35,939 bases of DNA. It comes from Limosilactobacillus coleohominis. GTDB lineage: Bacteria; Bacillota; Bacilli; Lactobacillales; Lactobacillaceae. The translations under genes were made by a program, and so were the position numbers. Of this stretch, positions 1-7,849 are shown one piece after another. The number at the start of each line of letters is the position of its first letter. Position 1 is the stretch's first letter. Location of the stretch: positions 1 to 35,939 of the forward strand of contig NZ_JACJKU010000008.1 in the NCBI RefSeq assembly GCF_016901675.1. The letters run 5' to 3'. The notes below the pieces were generated by a model. That model had not been told where the DNA came from. It ran no database searches and worked only from the letters and a program-made list of their open reading frames with translations.

Positions 1-73
1 GCTATCGGAATTTCACAACTTTTAAAACACGAATCTACTTGATTATTAATCATAAAATTACAGTAAAATAAAA

Positions 74-102
74 GAGTCACATACCCTAAAAGTATGTAAC
101 TC
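74..102 (-). terminator. Intrinsic terminator (second, distal to yebC)
   Basis: Arms at 74-84 and 92-102 pair over 11 bp with one C-A mismatch. Read on the minus strand the hairpin is followed by TTTTATTTT; on the plus strand no T-run follows. It therefore points leftward. It lies beyond the first yebC terminator, so it is either a back-up terminator or the end of a short separate transcript. Confidence 0.6.
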
Positions 103-170
103 GTAAAACCATACCAATTTAGCGAAAATTTCACGATTTTGTTAAACCAACACTAAATGATGTAGAGCCC

Positions 171-206
171 AAAAAAGTTCAGAACGACATCAAATCGTTC
201 TGAACT
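171..206 (-). terminator. Intrinsic terminator of yebC
   Basis: A perfect 12-bp stem (176-187 with 195-206, 7-nt loop) is followed on the minus strand by a run of six T (171-176). It starts 32 bases after the yebC stop codon and is the obvious end of the yebC transcript. Confidence 0.9.
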
Positions 207-237
207 AATCTTAGGTTGTTTTGCGATAAAGATACGA

Positions 238-978
238 TTAATCTTCTTCATCTTCTGCGATGTAGCCAGCTTCATAAATATCAGCAACATCATCATTATT
301 TTGTAATTCTTCAATTAAATGACGATATTGGCCAACCTTGTCACTAGGAACTTCAGTCTTATTTTCTGGAATCATAGTAACTTCAGCAGTATCCAATTCG
401 TAACCCTTTTCTTGAAGAGCATCACGTACGCTAGTCATGGAACTAGGATCAGTGAAAATTTGGAACTTTTCATCAGTAGCCTTCATATCATCGGCACCAG
501 CATCCAAAGCATCCATTAACATATCATCTTCACTTGTGTCTAATCCATCACGAAGAACTTCAATTAATCCTTGACGATTAAACATGTATGAAACTGAACC
601 ACTAGCACCTAGAGAACCACCTGAATGGGTAAATGCAGAACGAACCGCAGCAGCAGTCCGGTTCTTGTTATCAGTAAGGCAGAATACCATTACTGCTACA
701 CCACCTGGTCCATAACCTTCATACGTGGTTTCTTCAAAGTTGGCACCACCAGCACCAGTTGCCTTATCAATGGCCCGTTGAATATTTTGCTTAGGCATGT
801 TTGCAGCCCGAGCCTTATCCATCACCAGACGCAATTGAGGGTTATTGTCGGGATCAGGGTCACCTGCTTTAGCGGCTTGGTATAAGTCACGAGAAATTTT
901 TTGAAAGATTTTACCACGCTTAGCATCTTGGGCGTTTTTACGTCCCTGAATGTTATGCCATTTTGAATGTCCTGACAT
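238..978 (-). CDS. yebC: YebC/PmpR-family DNA-binding regulator / translation factor
   Basis: The 246-residue product starts with the family signature GHSKWHNI (residues 2-9) and matches the usual YebC length of about 240-250. Members were described as DNA-binding transcriptional regulators (PmpR); recent work on the family links some members to relief of ribosome stalling at proline stretches. Which role applies here cannot be read from sequence. The ATG at 978 is preceded by GAGGAG at good spacing. A promoter overlapping the stop codon of the upstream membrane gene allows independent expression, and a strong terminator follows. Family identity is firm; the exact function is inferred. Confidence 0.95.
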   Translation of the reverse strand: MSGHSKWHNIQGRKNAQDAKRGKIFQKISRDLYQAAKAGDPDPDNNPQLRLVMDKARAANMPKQNIQRAIDKATGAGGANFEETTYEGYGPGGVAVMVFCLTDNKNRTAAAVRSAFTHSGGSLGASGSVSYMFNRQGLIEVLRDGLDTSEDDMLMDALDAGADDMKATDEKFQIFTDPSSMTSVRDALQEKGYELDTAEVTMIPENKTEVPSDKVGQYRHLIEELQNNDDVADIYEAGYIAEDEED

Positions 979-1021
979 GAACTAACTCCTCTTTTCTTTT
1001 TTATGATACATAAACAATGAG

Positions 1022-1050
1022 ATTTTACCAAATTAATACTGATAATTCAA
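1022..1050 (-). promoter_or_regulatory. Promoter for yebC
   Basis: On the minus strand TTGAAT (1045-1050), a 17-base spacer and TAAAAT (1022-1027) form a near-consensus sigma-A promoter. The -35 hexamer overlaps the TGA stop codon (1047-1049) of the upstream membrane-protein gene, so yebC can be expressed separately from ccpA and that gene. Confidence 0.65.
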
Positions 1051-1865
1051 GACCTTCGCCGTCTTAAAAAGAAACTAATTATAAATAATATAACAGCCAC
1101 AACAATATCAACCATTACCATTTGCCAACCAATTTTCAATATATTTGTACTAATTTCATGAATAACGTTAGCAAATGAGGCAAAATCTTGAGCATAGCTT
1201 TGCACAACCGGTTTTGTCATAATCAAAATTCCAGCAGCAATTCCACCACCAATTAAAGTGATCCATCTAAAATCGCGGATTATTGTTCTGCTAAACAAGT
1301 TTCTAATAACAATTAGGAGTAATATCACAACACTAATAACCAATCCAATTAATGTTGATACTCGTGCTATTTTAATACCTGTTTCTAATTCTTGAATCTC
1401 ATCATTATTCAGTCGACTATTTATTATTGATGAAATTTGATCATTAATTGAACCAGTAGGTAGCTGAGTAATAACTGACGATGGTACTCCGTAACCAGAT
1501 AATGTTTCACTTAGCTTGGATTCATTGTCATTGATAATATTATCAACACTAATATGAACATTTTTTCCTTCATAAACTTGGTGAATAACTTGCTTCAGTA
1601 TTTTTCGTGTTTGCTGATCGTTAATTACATTAGTATCAATTCCATAACTGGATAAGCTTGAATTAACATCACTTTTGATTTGACTACTAACTGATGAATT
1701 GATAATTTCATTGGTCATGTACCGTTCATTTAAAACTGTCGTCTGTGCCAACGCACAGATAAATAACACCACTGATGCAAGCACACCCAGCAAGGTTGTC
1801 AGCCAATGTTTTGATGCATTATGCGGTTGATTTGTCTGTTTTCGATATTCCATCCGTGAAGGCAA
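1047..1865 (-). CDS. Membrane protein of unknown function, four predicted helices
   Basis: I do not recognise this protein (about 272 residues). Near the N-terminus is one membrane helix, then a Ser/Asn/Ile-rich domain of about 120 residues with repeated SSVS-, SSIIN- and SLSSYG-like stretches, which would lie outside the cell if the N-terminus is cytoplasmic. Three further helices and a short basic tail (RRRRS) follow. Start choice: AGGTG lies 6 bases before a TTG at 1865, immediately after the ccpA stop; an in-frame GTG at 1874 is part of that AGGTG, and the first ATG (1853) is 18 bases away. Close linkage to ccpA suggests co-transcription. The function is open. Confidence 0.8.
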   Translation of the reverse strand: MPSRMEYRKQTNQPHNASKHWLTTLLGVLASVVLFICALAQTTVLNERYMTNEIINSSVSSQIKSDVNSSLSSYGIDTNVINDQQTRKILKQVIHQVYEGKNVHISVDNIINDNESKLSETLSGYGVPSSVITQLPTGSINDQISSIINSRLNNDEIQELETGIKIARVSTLIGLVISVVILLLIVIRNLFSRTIIRDFRWITLIGGGIAAGILIMTKPVVQSYAQDFASFANVIHEISTNILKIGWQMVMVDIVVAVILFIISFFLRRRRS

Positions 1866-1877
1866 TATTATCACCTG

Positions 1878-2903
1878 CTATTTGGTTGACTGTCTTTCCA
1901 CAAATCCGTGTTGGAGAATCACATTGCTATTGCCATCTTGTTCTGCATCAGCTTCAGCAGCCTGTTGATCCTCGGACATTAGTTTAGTCAATAATCGCAT
2001 TGAAACAGCACCAATATCATAAAGCGGTTGAGTAATACTTGACATCATTGGTCGAGTAATTGTTGCTAACTTGGTGTCATTTCCTGTAATTATTTCAAAA
2101 TCTTCAGGGACTTTAACGCCATGATCATGCAACCCATTCAGTAATCCAGCAGCAATACTATCATCACTCAAGAATGCCGCCGTTGCACCAGTCTTGAGAA
2201 TACGGTCAACAAGCGCATAACCCTCCTCATATGAATCATGAGCTTCAAAAATTAAGCGATGATCATATTGACGTTGAGAATCTTCATAAGCCTTTTGATA
2301 ACCAGGAATTCGCTGTTGAGCATTAATAGTACTAGACTTGCTACCAATAATTAAAGCGACTTTTTCATTATTTTTCAGTAATTTACTGGTGGCTTCTTGA
2401 GTAGCTTTTTGATAATCAATTCTGACTACTGGTAATGAATCATCATTAGTTACAGAACCGGCAACAACCACTGGAACATTTGAACTCTCAAATTCAGCTT
2501 TTACGTCATCGCTCACGTCATGGCCCATAAAAATGATTCCGTCGACTTGCTTGGCAAACATACTCCGTACAACTTGCAATGCATTTTTATCATCAGCATC
2601 TGAATTAGCCAGAATCATATTGTATTTGTACATCGTTGCGATATCATCAATCCCTAATGCCAACTCTGCAAAATAATCGTTTGTGATGTCTGGAATCACA
2701 ACACCGACCGTAGTAGTCTTCTTGCTAGCTAGTCCACGAGCCACTGCATTTGGTCGATAATTAAGTCTTTTAATAACTTCTAAAACTTTTTTTCGAGTAT
2801 CAGGTTTTACATTTGGATTACCATTCACTACTCGAGAAACAGTAGCCATTGAAACATGTGCCTCACTTGCAACTGTATAAATAGTAATAGCTTGTTTTTC
2901 CAT
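1878..2903 (-). CDS. ccpA: Catabolite control protein A (LacI family)
   Basis: CcpA is the global carbon-catabolite regulator of Firmicutes; it binds cre sites together with HPr-Ser46-P. The 341-residue protein has a LacI-type helix-turn-helix (TVASEAHVSMATVSRVV, about residues 8-24), a hinge helix (NAVARGLASKKTTTVGVV) and a periplasmic-binding-protein-like core ending in RQSTK. It is a little longer than most CcpAs (about 332-336) because of an Ala/Glu/Asp-rich insertion near the C-terminus (DQQAAEADAEQDGNSN). The ATG at 2903 has AAAGGG 8 bases upstream; the longer frame from 2990 would begin inside the promoter and is rejected. pepQ, often beside ccpA in lactobacilli, is not here. Confidence 0.93.
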   Translation of the reverse strand: MEKQAITIYTVASEAHVSMATVSRVVNGNPNVKPDTRKKVLEVIKRLNYRPNAVARGLASKKTTTVGVVIPDITNDYFAELALGIDDIATMYKYNMILANSDADDKNALQVVRSMFAKQVDGIIFMGHDVSDDVKAEFESSNVPVVVAGSVTNDDSLPVVRIDYQKATQEATSKLLKNNEKVALIIGSKSSTINAQQRIPGYQKAYEDSQRQYDHRLIFEAHDSYEEGYALVDRILKTGATAAFLSDDSIAAGLLNGLHDHGVKVPEDFEIITGNDTKLATITRPMMSSITQPLYDIGAVSMRLLTKLMSEDQQAAEADAEQDGNSNVILQHGFVERQSTK

Positions 2904-2961
2904 AATATAAGCCCTTTCTTTATTGATTTGACGAGTTTTCATTATATTTTCATCAATAAAG

Positions 2962-2990
2962 AATATACCAAAAAAAGTAATAAAGTTCAA
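2962..2990 (-). promoter_or_regulatory. Promoter for ccpA
   Basis: On the minus strand TTGAAC (2985-2990), a 17-base T-rich spacer and TATATT (2962-2967) precede ccpA, with a predicted leader of about 50 bases. It lies immediately downstream of the ytxH terminator. I see no convincing cre site in this short region. Confidence 0.65.
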
Positions 2991-2994
2991 ATTA

Positions 2995-3020
2995 AAAACG
3001 GCCCAATTAAGGGTCGTTTT
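2995..3020 (-). terminator. Intrinsic terminator of the ytxG-ytxH unit
   Basis: AAAACGGCCC (2995-3004) pairs with GGGTCGTTTT (3011-3020), 10 bp with one G-U pair; on the minus strand the stem runs into GTTTTTAATTT. It starts 15 bases after the ytxH-like stop and separates that unit from the ccpA promoter. Confidence 0.8.
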
Positions 3021-3034
3021 CTAATTCAATTGAA

Positions 3035-3418
3035 CTACTTATCTTCCTTTTGCGTCTGATCAATCAAAATGTCGTCATTGTCATCGTCTTTTGCATCTTT
3101 TAAAGCTGCTCGTAAATCTGCTGTCTCCTCATCAAAGTTATCACTTACAAAATGACCAGCAAATTCATCTTTTTTATTTTTAACGAGATCAGTGATATCA
3201 CTCATTTTATCAACTGCATTCTCGCCATAATCATGAACCATTGCATCAGCAATGTCTAAAGCATTTAAAGCATAATCTGTTACTACATCCATGGTTTCAA
3301 ATGCCGTTGCCTTCACTTTTGCTTTAATAAGGCTCTGTTGTTTATCATCCAATGAGGTCCAAGCCGCTAGTCCTGCTAAACTGCCTAGTGTCAGGCCTGC
3401 TAAAAATTTCTTTCCCAT
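3035..3418 (-). CDS. ytxH: YtxH-like small envelope-associated protein
   Basis: The 127-residue protein has an N-terminal Gly/Ala/Leu-rich hydrophobic segment (KKFLAGLTLGSLAGLAAW) typical of YtxH proteins, then an amphipathic helical region and a very acidic C-terminus (KDAKDDDNDD). YtxH is a general-stress protein in Bacillus with no defined biochemical role. GGAGG precedes the ATG. It follows the DUF948 gene by one base, matching the Bacillus ytxG-ytxH pairing beside ccpA. The family call rests on the N-terminal segment and synteny rather than strong motifs. Confidence 0.75.
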   Translation of the reverse strand: MGKKFLAGLTLGSLAGLAAWTSLDDKQQSLIKAKVKATAFETMDVVTDYALNALDIADAMVHDYGENAVDKMSDITDLVKNKKDEFAGHFVSDNFDEETADLRAALKDAKDDDNDDILIDQTQKEDK

Positions 3419-3419
3419 C

Positions 3420-3827
3420 CTATAAGTCCTCCTTTTGTTGTTTCCGATTTTTAAAACGGTTAAATAATCCTACTGCTGCAACTTTTCCAACATTCGTCAT
3501 CATCTTTGATACCGTAATTCGATTATTACGGTGATTATTTATTTTTTCCACGAAGTTACGTGAGGCTTCATTGACATCAGAGACGCTTTGCCCTACATCA
3601 GCAAGTGCTTGAACGGCTGGTGTGATCATTTCAGCCTTATCATTGACGTCAGTTAATAATTCATTTGTGTTCGTAAGAACATTATCTAGTTCCTGAGTCA
3701 GGTCATTTACATTTTTTGATAAATCAGATAGGTTTTTTACAACTTTATTTAAGAACCACCCTACCCAAATTACTAGAATTAAAAAGGCAATGGCTGCAAT
3801 CAATCCAGCAATTTGTCCAACAGTCAT
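3420..3827 (-). CDS. ytxG: DUF948 (YtxG-like) membrane-anchored protein
   Basis: The 135-residue protein has one N-terminal membrane helix (about residues 5-27), a heptad-like region rich in Asn, Asp, Leu and Val (LSKNVNDLTQELDNVLTN) likely to form a coiled coil, and a basic C-terminus (NRFKNRKQQK). This is the DUF948/YtxG layout; the molecular function is unknown. The ATG at 3827 has GGAGGAG just upstream; the longer frame from 3935 would start in the promoter region and is rejected. It is the first gene of the ytxG-ytxH pair and is divergent from mscS. Confidence 0.85.
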   Translation of the reverse strand: MTVGQIAGLIAAIAFLILVIWVGWFLNKVVKNLSDLSKNVNDLTQELDNVLTNTNELLTDVNDKAEMITPAVQALADVGQSVSDVNEASRNFVEKINNHRNNRITVSKMMTNVGKVAAVGLFNRFKNRKQQKEDL

Positions 3828-3867
3828 AATATCTCCTCCTTTAAAGTCTTGTTCAAAGAATATCACG

Positions 3868-3895
3868 AATATAAAAATCCGGCAAACCATTGCAA
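3868..3895 (-). promoter_or_regulatory. Promoter for ytxG-ytxH
   Basis: On the minus strand TTGCAA (3890-3895), 16 bases and TATATT (3868-3873) form a promoter. TTGCAA is its own reverse complement and also serves as -35 of a promoter on the other strand. Confidence 0.5.
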
Positions 3896-3917
3896 TTTTG
3901 AGATTTTCTGATATTAT
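3890..3917 (+). promoter_or_regulatory. Promoter for mscS-HAD
   Basis: TTGCAA (3890-3895), 16 bases and TATTAT (3912-3917) lie upstream of mscS. The predicted leader of about 55 bases holds a small hairpin (CACTTTT at 3933-3939 with AAAAGTG at 3942-3948). Confidence 0.5.
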
Positions 3918-3980
3918 ACTATCAAATATAAACACTTTTAAAAAAGTGACAAAATTTTTTGATGAGGACGATTTAATTTA

Positions 3981-4823
3981 ATGAATTCACAATTAGCGAC
4001 CTATTCTAAGCATTTTCAAAAGACCATTTCCAATGTTAATTGGTTTCAAGTCGGAGACAATTTTATTCATAAATCTGGCACCCTTTTGTTTGCCACAGTT
4101 GTCTTTGCACTTATCTTATGGATTGGTAAGTGGATTATTAATTCGATCTTTCGGCAAACCAAACGAATTGAAATTCTCGGTGGATTCAAACGGGCCGCAA
4201 CTTTTAGAGCACTATCTCTAAATATCTTCCGTTACACTACCTATTTTTGCTACCTGTATGCCATTCTTTCAATTATTGGTGTTCCTGTTGGAACATTGAT
4301 TGCCGGTGCTGGAATTTTCAGTATTGCTTTAGGTTTAGGAGCACAGGGATTCGTTAGTGATGTTGTCAACGGGTTCTTCATCCTTCTGGAAGAGCAACTG
4401 GATGTTGGTGACTTAGTAGAAATCAACAATATCAAAGGAACAGTTACTGCGATAGGGCTTCGTACAACTAAACTACTTAGTTCAGATGGCACATTAAACT
4501 TTATTCCAAATCGTTCCATTACTATCATTAAAAATTACTCACGTCATTCCCGTCTTATTAATATTGACCTAAATATTGCGATGGATTCTGACCTTGAAGT
4601 AGTTAAACAAATCATTACAAAGGAGAATCAAAAACTTATGAACAACGAGCAAGTCGAGCTGGTGGCGACGCCGGAAATTATTGGACCCGTTGATGTTAAC
4701 GGTAAATTAGTTTTTCGCGTTGCCGTAAACGTACCCACTAAAAAACAAAATCGATTAACACCAAAATTATTGAGTGCCTACCTGACAGCACTTGCTCGGG
4801 GAGGTATTCATCTAACTAAATAG
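3981..4823 (+). CDS. mscS: Small-conductance mechanosensitive channel, MscS family
   Basis: The channel opens under membrane tension to release solutes on hypo-osmotic shock. The 280-residue protein has membrane helices at about 33-55 and 83-100, then the conserved pore-lining helix and cytoplasmic entrance (GAGIFSIALGLGAQGFVSD, from residue 109), and the beta domain with DVGDLVEINNIKGTV. The size and layout resemble the short Bacillus YkuT type. GATGAGGA lies upstream of the ATG with slightly long spacing. The HAD gene follows at once, so the two are probably co-transcribed. The family call is secure. Confidence 0.93.
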   Translation: MNSQLATYSKHFQKTISNVNWFQVGDNFIHKSGTLLFATVVFALILWIGKWIINSIFRQTKRIEILGGFKRAATFRALSLNIFRYTTYFCYLYAILSIIGVPVGTLIAGAGIFSIALGLGAQGFVSDVVNGFFILLEEQLDVGDLVEINNIKGTVTAIGLRTTKLLSSDGTLNFIPNRSITIIKNYSRHSRLINIDLNIAMDSDLEVVKQIITKENQKLMNNEQVELVATPEIIGPVDVNGKLVFRVAVNVPTKKQNRLTPKLLSAYLTALARGGIHLTK

Positions 4824-4835
4824 GAGATGAACACA

Positions 4836-5693
4836 ATGACTGTTAAAATGATCGTAACTGATATGGATGGAACTTTTTTAAATAATGATCATTCATTCAA
4901 CAAAAACTTATTTTCTTATGCATTTGCACTGATGCGAGCACGTGGCATCAAATTCGTTTTAGCCAGTGGATCGAGCTACCCTCGCTTACGAAGAGATTTT
5001 TATGAATATAAGGATCATTTGACTTTCATTTCACAAAATGGATCTGTTACCCACATCGGTAATCGTCTAATTGATTATATCCCCCTCACCCCTCATGACC
5101 TAAATACTCTACTTTTTGTTCTTCATCGTACTTCCTTAACTGATCATATCGACCAACTTGTCGTTTCGGGGGTTCACGGTTCATATGTTGATGCATCAAT
5201 GAGTGACCAAGATTTCAATCGGATGAAAATCTTTTATGAAAAGATTACCCGGGTACCTTCACTACTAAACGTCTTCCAAACATTTCCCGATGAAATATTT
5301 ACTAAAATTACTATTTGCTTCTCACATGATCTCAGTTTAAAGGACATTCATTCTAAGCTTGATAATCACTTACCAGCTAACCTACTTATGGAAAATTCTG
5401 GTTATAATTGTGAATTAATTGGTAATGCTCTGGCTACCAAAAGAAATGCCATTCAAACACTGCAAACCATTTATGAAATTAATGATCCTAACGATATCGT
5501 TACATTTGGAGACAATGAAAATGATCTAGGAATGTTGGCAATGACTAAAAACAGCTTTGCAATGAGAAACGCCGCAGACCACATTAAACTACAAGCTCAC
5601 AATACAACCCAATTGGATAATAACGATGATGGCGTTTTAGAAACTATTATGAACATTCTAGACATGAAACTACCATTACAGATAGCACAATAA
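4836..5693 (+). CDS. Cof-type HAD-superfamily phosphatase
   Basis: The 285-residue protein has HAD motif I DMDGTFLN near the N-terminus, motif II with ASGSS, a conserved Lys and motif IV FGDNENDLGML, with the C2B-type cap seen in Cof/YidA-like sugar-phosphate phosphatases. The substrate cannot be predicted. Start: a first ATG at 4827 overlaps the GGAG ribosome site, which is 9 bases from the ATG at 4836; the latter gives MTVKMIVTD and is preferred. It lies 12 bases after mscS in the same unit and is followed by a shared terminator. Confidence 0.9.
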   Translation: MTVKMIVTDMDGTFLNNDHSFNKNLFSYAFALMRARGIKFVLASGSSYPRLRRDFYEYKDHLTFISQNGSVTHIGNRLIDYIPLTPHDLNTLLFVLHRTSLTDHIDQLVVSGVHGSYVDASMSDQDFNRMKIFYEKITRVPSLLNVFQTFPDEIFTKITICFSHDLSLKDIHSKLDNHLPANLLMENSGYNCELIGNALATKRNAIQTLQTIYEINDPNDIVTFGDNENDLGMLAMTKNSFAMRNAADHIKLQAHNTTQLDNNDDGVLETIMNILDMKLPLQIAQ

Positions 5694-5716
5694 TTATTAT
5701 CTACTTGATTAGGTAC

Positions 5717-5756
5717 AAAAAAGGCCGTTGATACTTTTCTATATCAACGGTCTTTT
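5717..5756. terminator. Bidirectional terminator between convergent genes
   Basis: CCGTTGATA (5725-5733) pairs with TATCAACGG (5742-5750), extended by G-U and G-C pairs. It is flanked by a run of six A on the left and T-rich sequence on the right, so it can stop both the HAD transcript and the opposing murI-rdgB-phosphodiesterase transcript. Confidence 0.88.
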
Positions 5757-5775
5757 CTTATCACCGGGCATCAAT

Positions 5776-6303
5776 TTATTCATGAGCCCGCGCAAAACCA
5801 AACTTTAATTCAGGTATCGGCTGTAAATTCCGATCAAAATATTGAACATCAAAATGCTCTTGCGTAGCATCTACAACTGCAAACGTACCACCAATTTGTG
5901 CATATTCACCACGTGGATAGCTAATGCTTCCTGGATTAATAAATAAACAATTATCATCCATTGCAACGGCTAATTGATGTGTATGTCCATATGCAACTAT
6001 ATCTGCTTTTGTCTCTTTAGCCAATAACAGTAGCGGTGTCATGGTCATTCCTACCTGAAATAAGTGACCATGTGTAACTGTCACATTTTGATTATCAATC
6101 TTTTGTGTGATGACTTTTGGGTAATCCAATTTTTGATCAGTGTTTCCAAGTACTGTTTGAAAATCTCTCATCGGAGATACACTGGATGATAGATTAGAAT
6201 CACCACAGTGAAATAATTGATCAACCTTCAGCTTAAATGCTGCATCAATCGATTTTAAAATTTGATCATCTCCGTGATTATCACTCACCAATAAAATTTT
6301 CAT
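5776..6303 (-). CDS. YfcE/MJ0936-family metallophosphoesterase
   Basis: The 175-residue protein has the calcineurin-type metal-site motifs SDNHGD, HCGDSN, GNTD, THGH and YGHTH in order, as in single-domain phosphodiesterases acting on cyclic or artificial diesters; the natural substrate is unknown. The ATG at 6303 overlaps the rdgB stop by one base (TAATG) and has GGTGG 8 bases upstream, so a GTG four codons earlier (6315) is less likely. It is the last gene of murI-rdgB-phosphodiesterase, an arrangement familiar from other Firmicutes. Confidence 0.9.
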   Translation of the reverse strand: MKILLVSDNHGDDQILKSIDAAFKLKVDQLFHCGDSNLSSSVSPMRDFQTVLGNTDQKLDYPKVITQKIDNQNVTVTHGHLFQVGMTMTPLLLLAKETKADIVAYGHTHQLAVAMDDNCLFINPGSISYPRGEYAQIGGTFAVVDATQEHFDVQYFDRNLQPIPELKFGFARAHE

Positions 6304-6896
6304 TAACTCAACCACCAGTCTGTAAATTGCTCCATAAAATTCCTTAGAGCTCGACCACGGTGACTAACTGCATTTTTTTGTTCATCAGTAAGTGTTGCCA
6401 TTGCACACCCTAATTCATCAACGTAAAATAACGGATCATATCCAAACCCATTACTACCCTGCGGGTTACGCAAAATATGACCATCAACCCGCCCTTCAGC
6501 TACTAGTTGATCTCCATTTGGTTTTAAACCAACAATCGTTGTATGAAAATGGGCAGTCCTATATAAATCATCCACACCTGATAATTCACGCAATAATTTA
6601 CGATTATTAGCTTGATCATCATGATCACCGGCATATCTAGCTGAATGAACACCAGGTGCACCATCAAGCGCATCTACCATCAAGCCGGAATCATCCGCCA
6701 TCACTGGAAGCCCTAACTGCTTTACTGATGTACGCGCCTTAATCAGAGCATTTTCCTGGAAAGTTTGTCCATTTTCATCGATAGCAAAATGTGGAAAATC
6801 TGCTAAAGTTTTAACATTAATACCAAGCGGACTTAGCATTTCACCATATTCTCTAGCTTTTCCAGCATTATTTGTTGTAATTACAATTGTTTTCAT
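6303..6896 (-). CDS. rdgB: RdgB/HAM1 non-canonical purine NTP pyrophosphatase
   Basis: The enzyme hydrolyses XTP, ITP and dITP to monophosphates, keeping deaminated purines out of DNA and RNA. The 197-residue protein shows TTNNAGKAREY (substrate-binding N-terminus), MADDSGLMVDALDGAPG (catalytic Asp region), GFGYDPLF and the C-terminal SHRGRA motif, all expected of the family at normal length. Its ribosome site (GAGG) lies in the last codons of murI and there is a 3-base gap, implying translational coupling. Confidence 0.95.
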   Translation of the reverse strand: MKTIVITTNNAGKAREYGEMLSPLGINVKTLADFPHFAIDENGQTFQENALIKARTSVKQLGLPVMADDSGLMVDALDGAPGVHSARYAGDHDDQANNRKLLRELSGVDDLYRTAHFHTTIVGLKPNGDQLVAEGRVDGHILRNPQGSNGFGYDPLFYVDELGCAMATLTDEQKNAVSHRGRALRNFMEQFTDWWLS

Positions 6897-6899
6897 TAA

Positions 6900-7703
6900 T
6901 TAATCCTCGGGAATATCAACATGTTCACACGTAAAGTGATCACCAGGGAGCCACTTTTCAGCACCAGTTTGCAGATCCTTAAAGTTTCCAGTACTGTACA
7001 ACTTCATTTCGCCTGGTTGATCATTACCGGTTAATTGATCTGAATCAGCTAGCATCTTCTTAGCCGTTTTAACTGTTTCTAGAGCAGGGTCAACCAATTT
7101 AACTCCCGGTAATAAATTACTAATTTCCTTTGATAAGAATGGGAAGTGGGTACAGCCAAGTACCAGCACATCTACTTGTTTATCTTTGAAAATGCTTAGT
7201 TCTTCATTTACTACTTCTTGTGCTTTAGGAGTGCCAACTTCGTTATGTTCAACGACACTTACCATCGGCTGTGCAGCCTTTGGAATAACTGGAACATTTG
7301 GATTTAGTTCGTGAATTGTCTTAGGATAAGCTCCAGCCTTAATCGTTCCTTCAGTAGCAGTAACCCCAATTCGATCATGCTTTGGTTGTTCTAATGCCGC
7401 CTCAGCTCCTGGCTTAATTACCCCAATGACAGGAATTGGTAATTCTTTTTGAAGGATAGGCAATGAAGCAGCTGTAGCAGTATTGCATGCAATTACCATC
7501 ATTTTAATGTCATGGGTCATCAAATATTTGCCAATGTTCAATGCTAACTGGCAGACATTTTCTTGTGTGCGAGTTCCGTATGGAAAATGACCTTGATCAC
7601 CAACAAACACAATAGACTCATTTGGCATTTGTTCTCTAAAGATCCGGATAACAGATAAACCACCAAGACCAGAATCCATAACACCAATTGGACGATTATC
7701 CAT
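6900..7703 (-). CDS. murI: Glutamate racemase
   Basis: It interconverts L- and D-glutamate to supply D-Glu for peptidoglycan. The 267-residue protein has the catalytic cysteines C73 (ACNTATAA) and C184 (GCTHFP), the N-terminal MDSGLGGLSV motif containing D10, and PYGTRT. GGAGG precedes the ATG. It heads the murI-rdgB-phosphodiesterase unit and is divergent from yslB. A TATAAT (7757-7762, minus strand) is a likely -10, with only a weak -35 that overlaps a 15-base palindrome. Confidence 0.96.
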   Translation of the reverse strand: MDNRPIGVMDSGLGGLSVIRIFREQMPNESIVFVGDQGHFPYGTRTQENVCQLALNIGKYLMTHDIKMMVIACNTATAASLPILQKELPIPVIGVIKPGAEAALEQPKHDRIGVTATEGTIKAGAYPKTIHELNPNVPVIPKAAQPMVSVVEHNEVGTPKAQEVVNEELSIFKDKQVDVLVLGCTHFPFLSKEISNLLPGVKLVDPALETVKTAKKMLADSDQLTGNDQPGEMKLYSTGNFKDLQTGAEKWLPGDHFTCEHVDIPED

Positions 7704-7756
7704 AATATTACCTCCTTAAAACTTGACAGATCTAATTAAATGACACATTTTACTAT

Positions 7757-7762
7757 ATTATA
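7757..7762 (-). promoter_or_regulatory. Candidate -10 box for murI
   Basis: A perfect TATAAT on the minus strand lies about 54 bases before the murI start. The -35 position has no good hexamer (TAGTAA at 17-base spacing) and falls in the palindrome at 7776-7790, which suggests a weak or regulated promoter. Confidence 0.4.
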
Positions 7763-7814
7763 TCGTTTATTGAAAAGAATTACTAATTCTTCGCCATTTT
7801 GTTTTTAAATTAGT

Positions 7815-7820
7815 TATAAT
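7815..7820 (+). promoter_or_regulatory. Candidate -10 box for yslB
   Basis: A perfect TATAAT lies 30-35 bases upstream of yslB. No convincing -35 stands at 16-18 bases, so the call is tentative. Confidence 0.35.
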
Positions 7821-7849
7821 GTTAATTGATTTGAAATGGAAGGATTACG

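Noticed and set aside
1-42. Possible 3' end of a plus-strand gene (AIGISQLLKHEST, then TGA at 40-42)
   Set aside because: Only 13 codons are visible, another frame is also open, and no plus-strand terminator follows; it cannot be told from chance.
2904-2990. N-terminal extension of ccpA to 2990
   Set aside because: The extended start lies in the ccpA promoter, and the ATG at 2903 has a good ribosome site and gives the normal CcpA N-terminus.
3828-3935. N-terminal extension of the DUF948 protein
   Set aside because: It would run through the divergent promoter region; GGAGGAG precedes the ATG at 3827.
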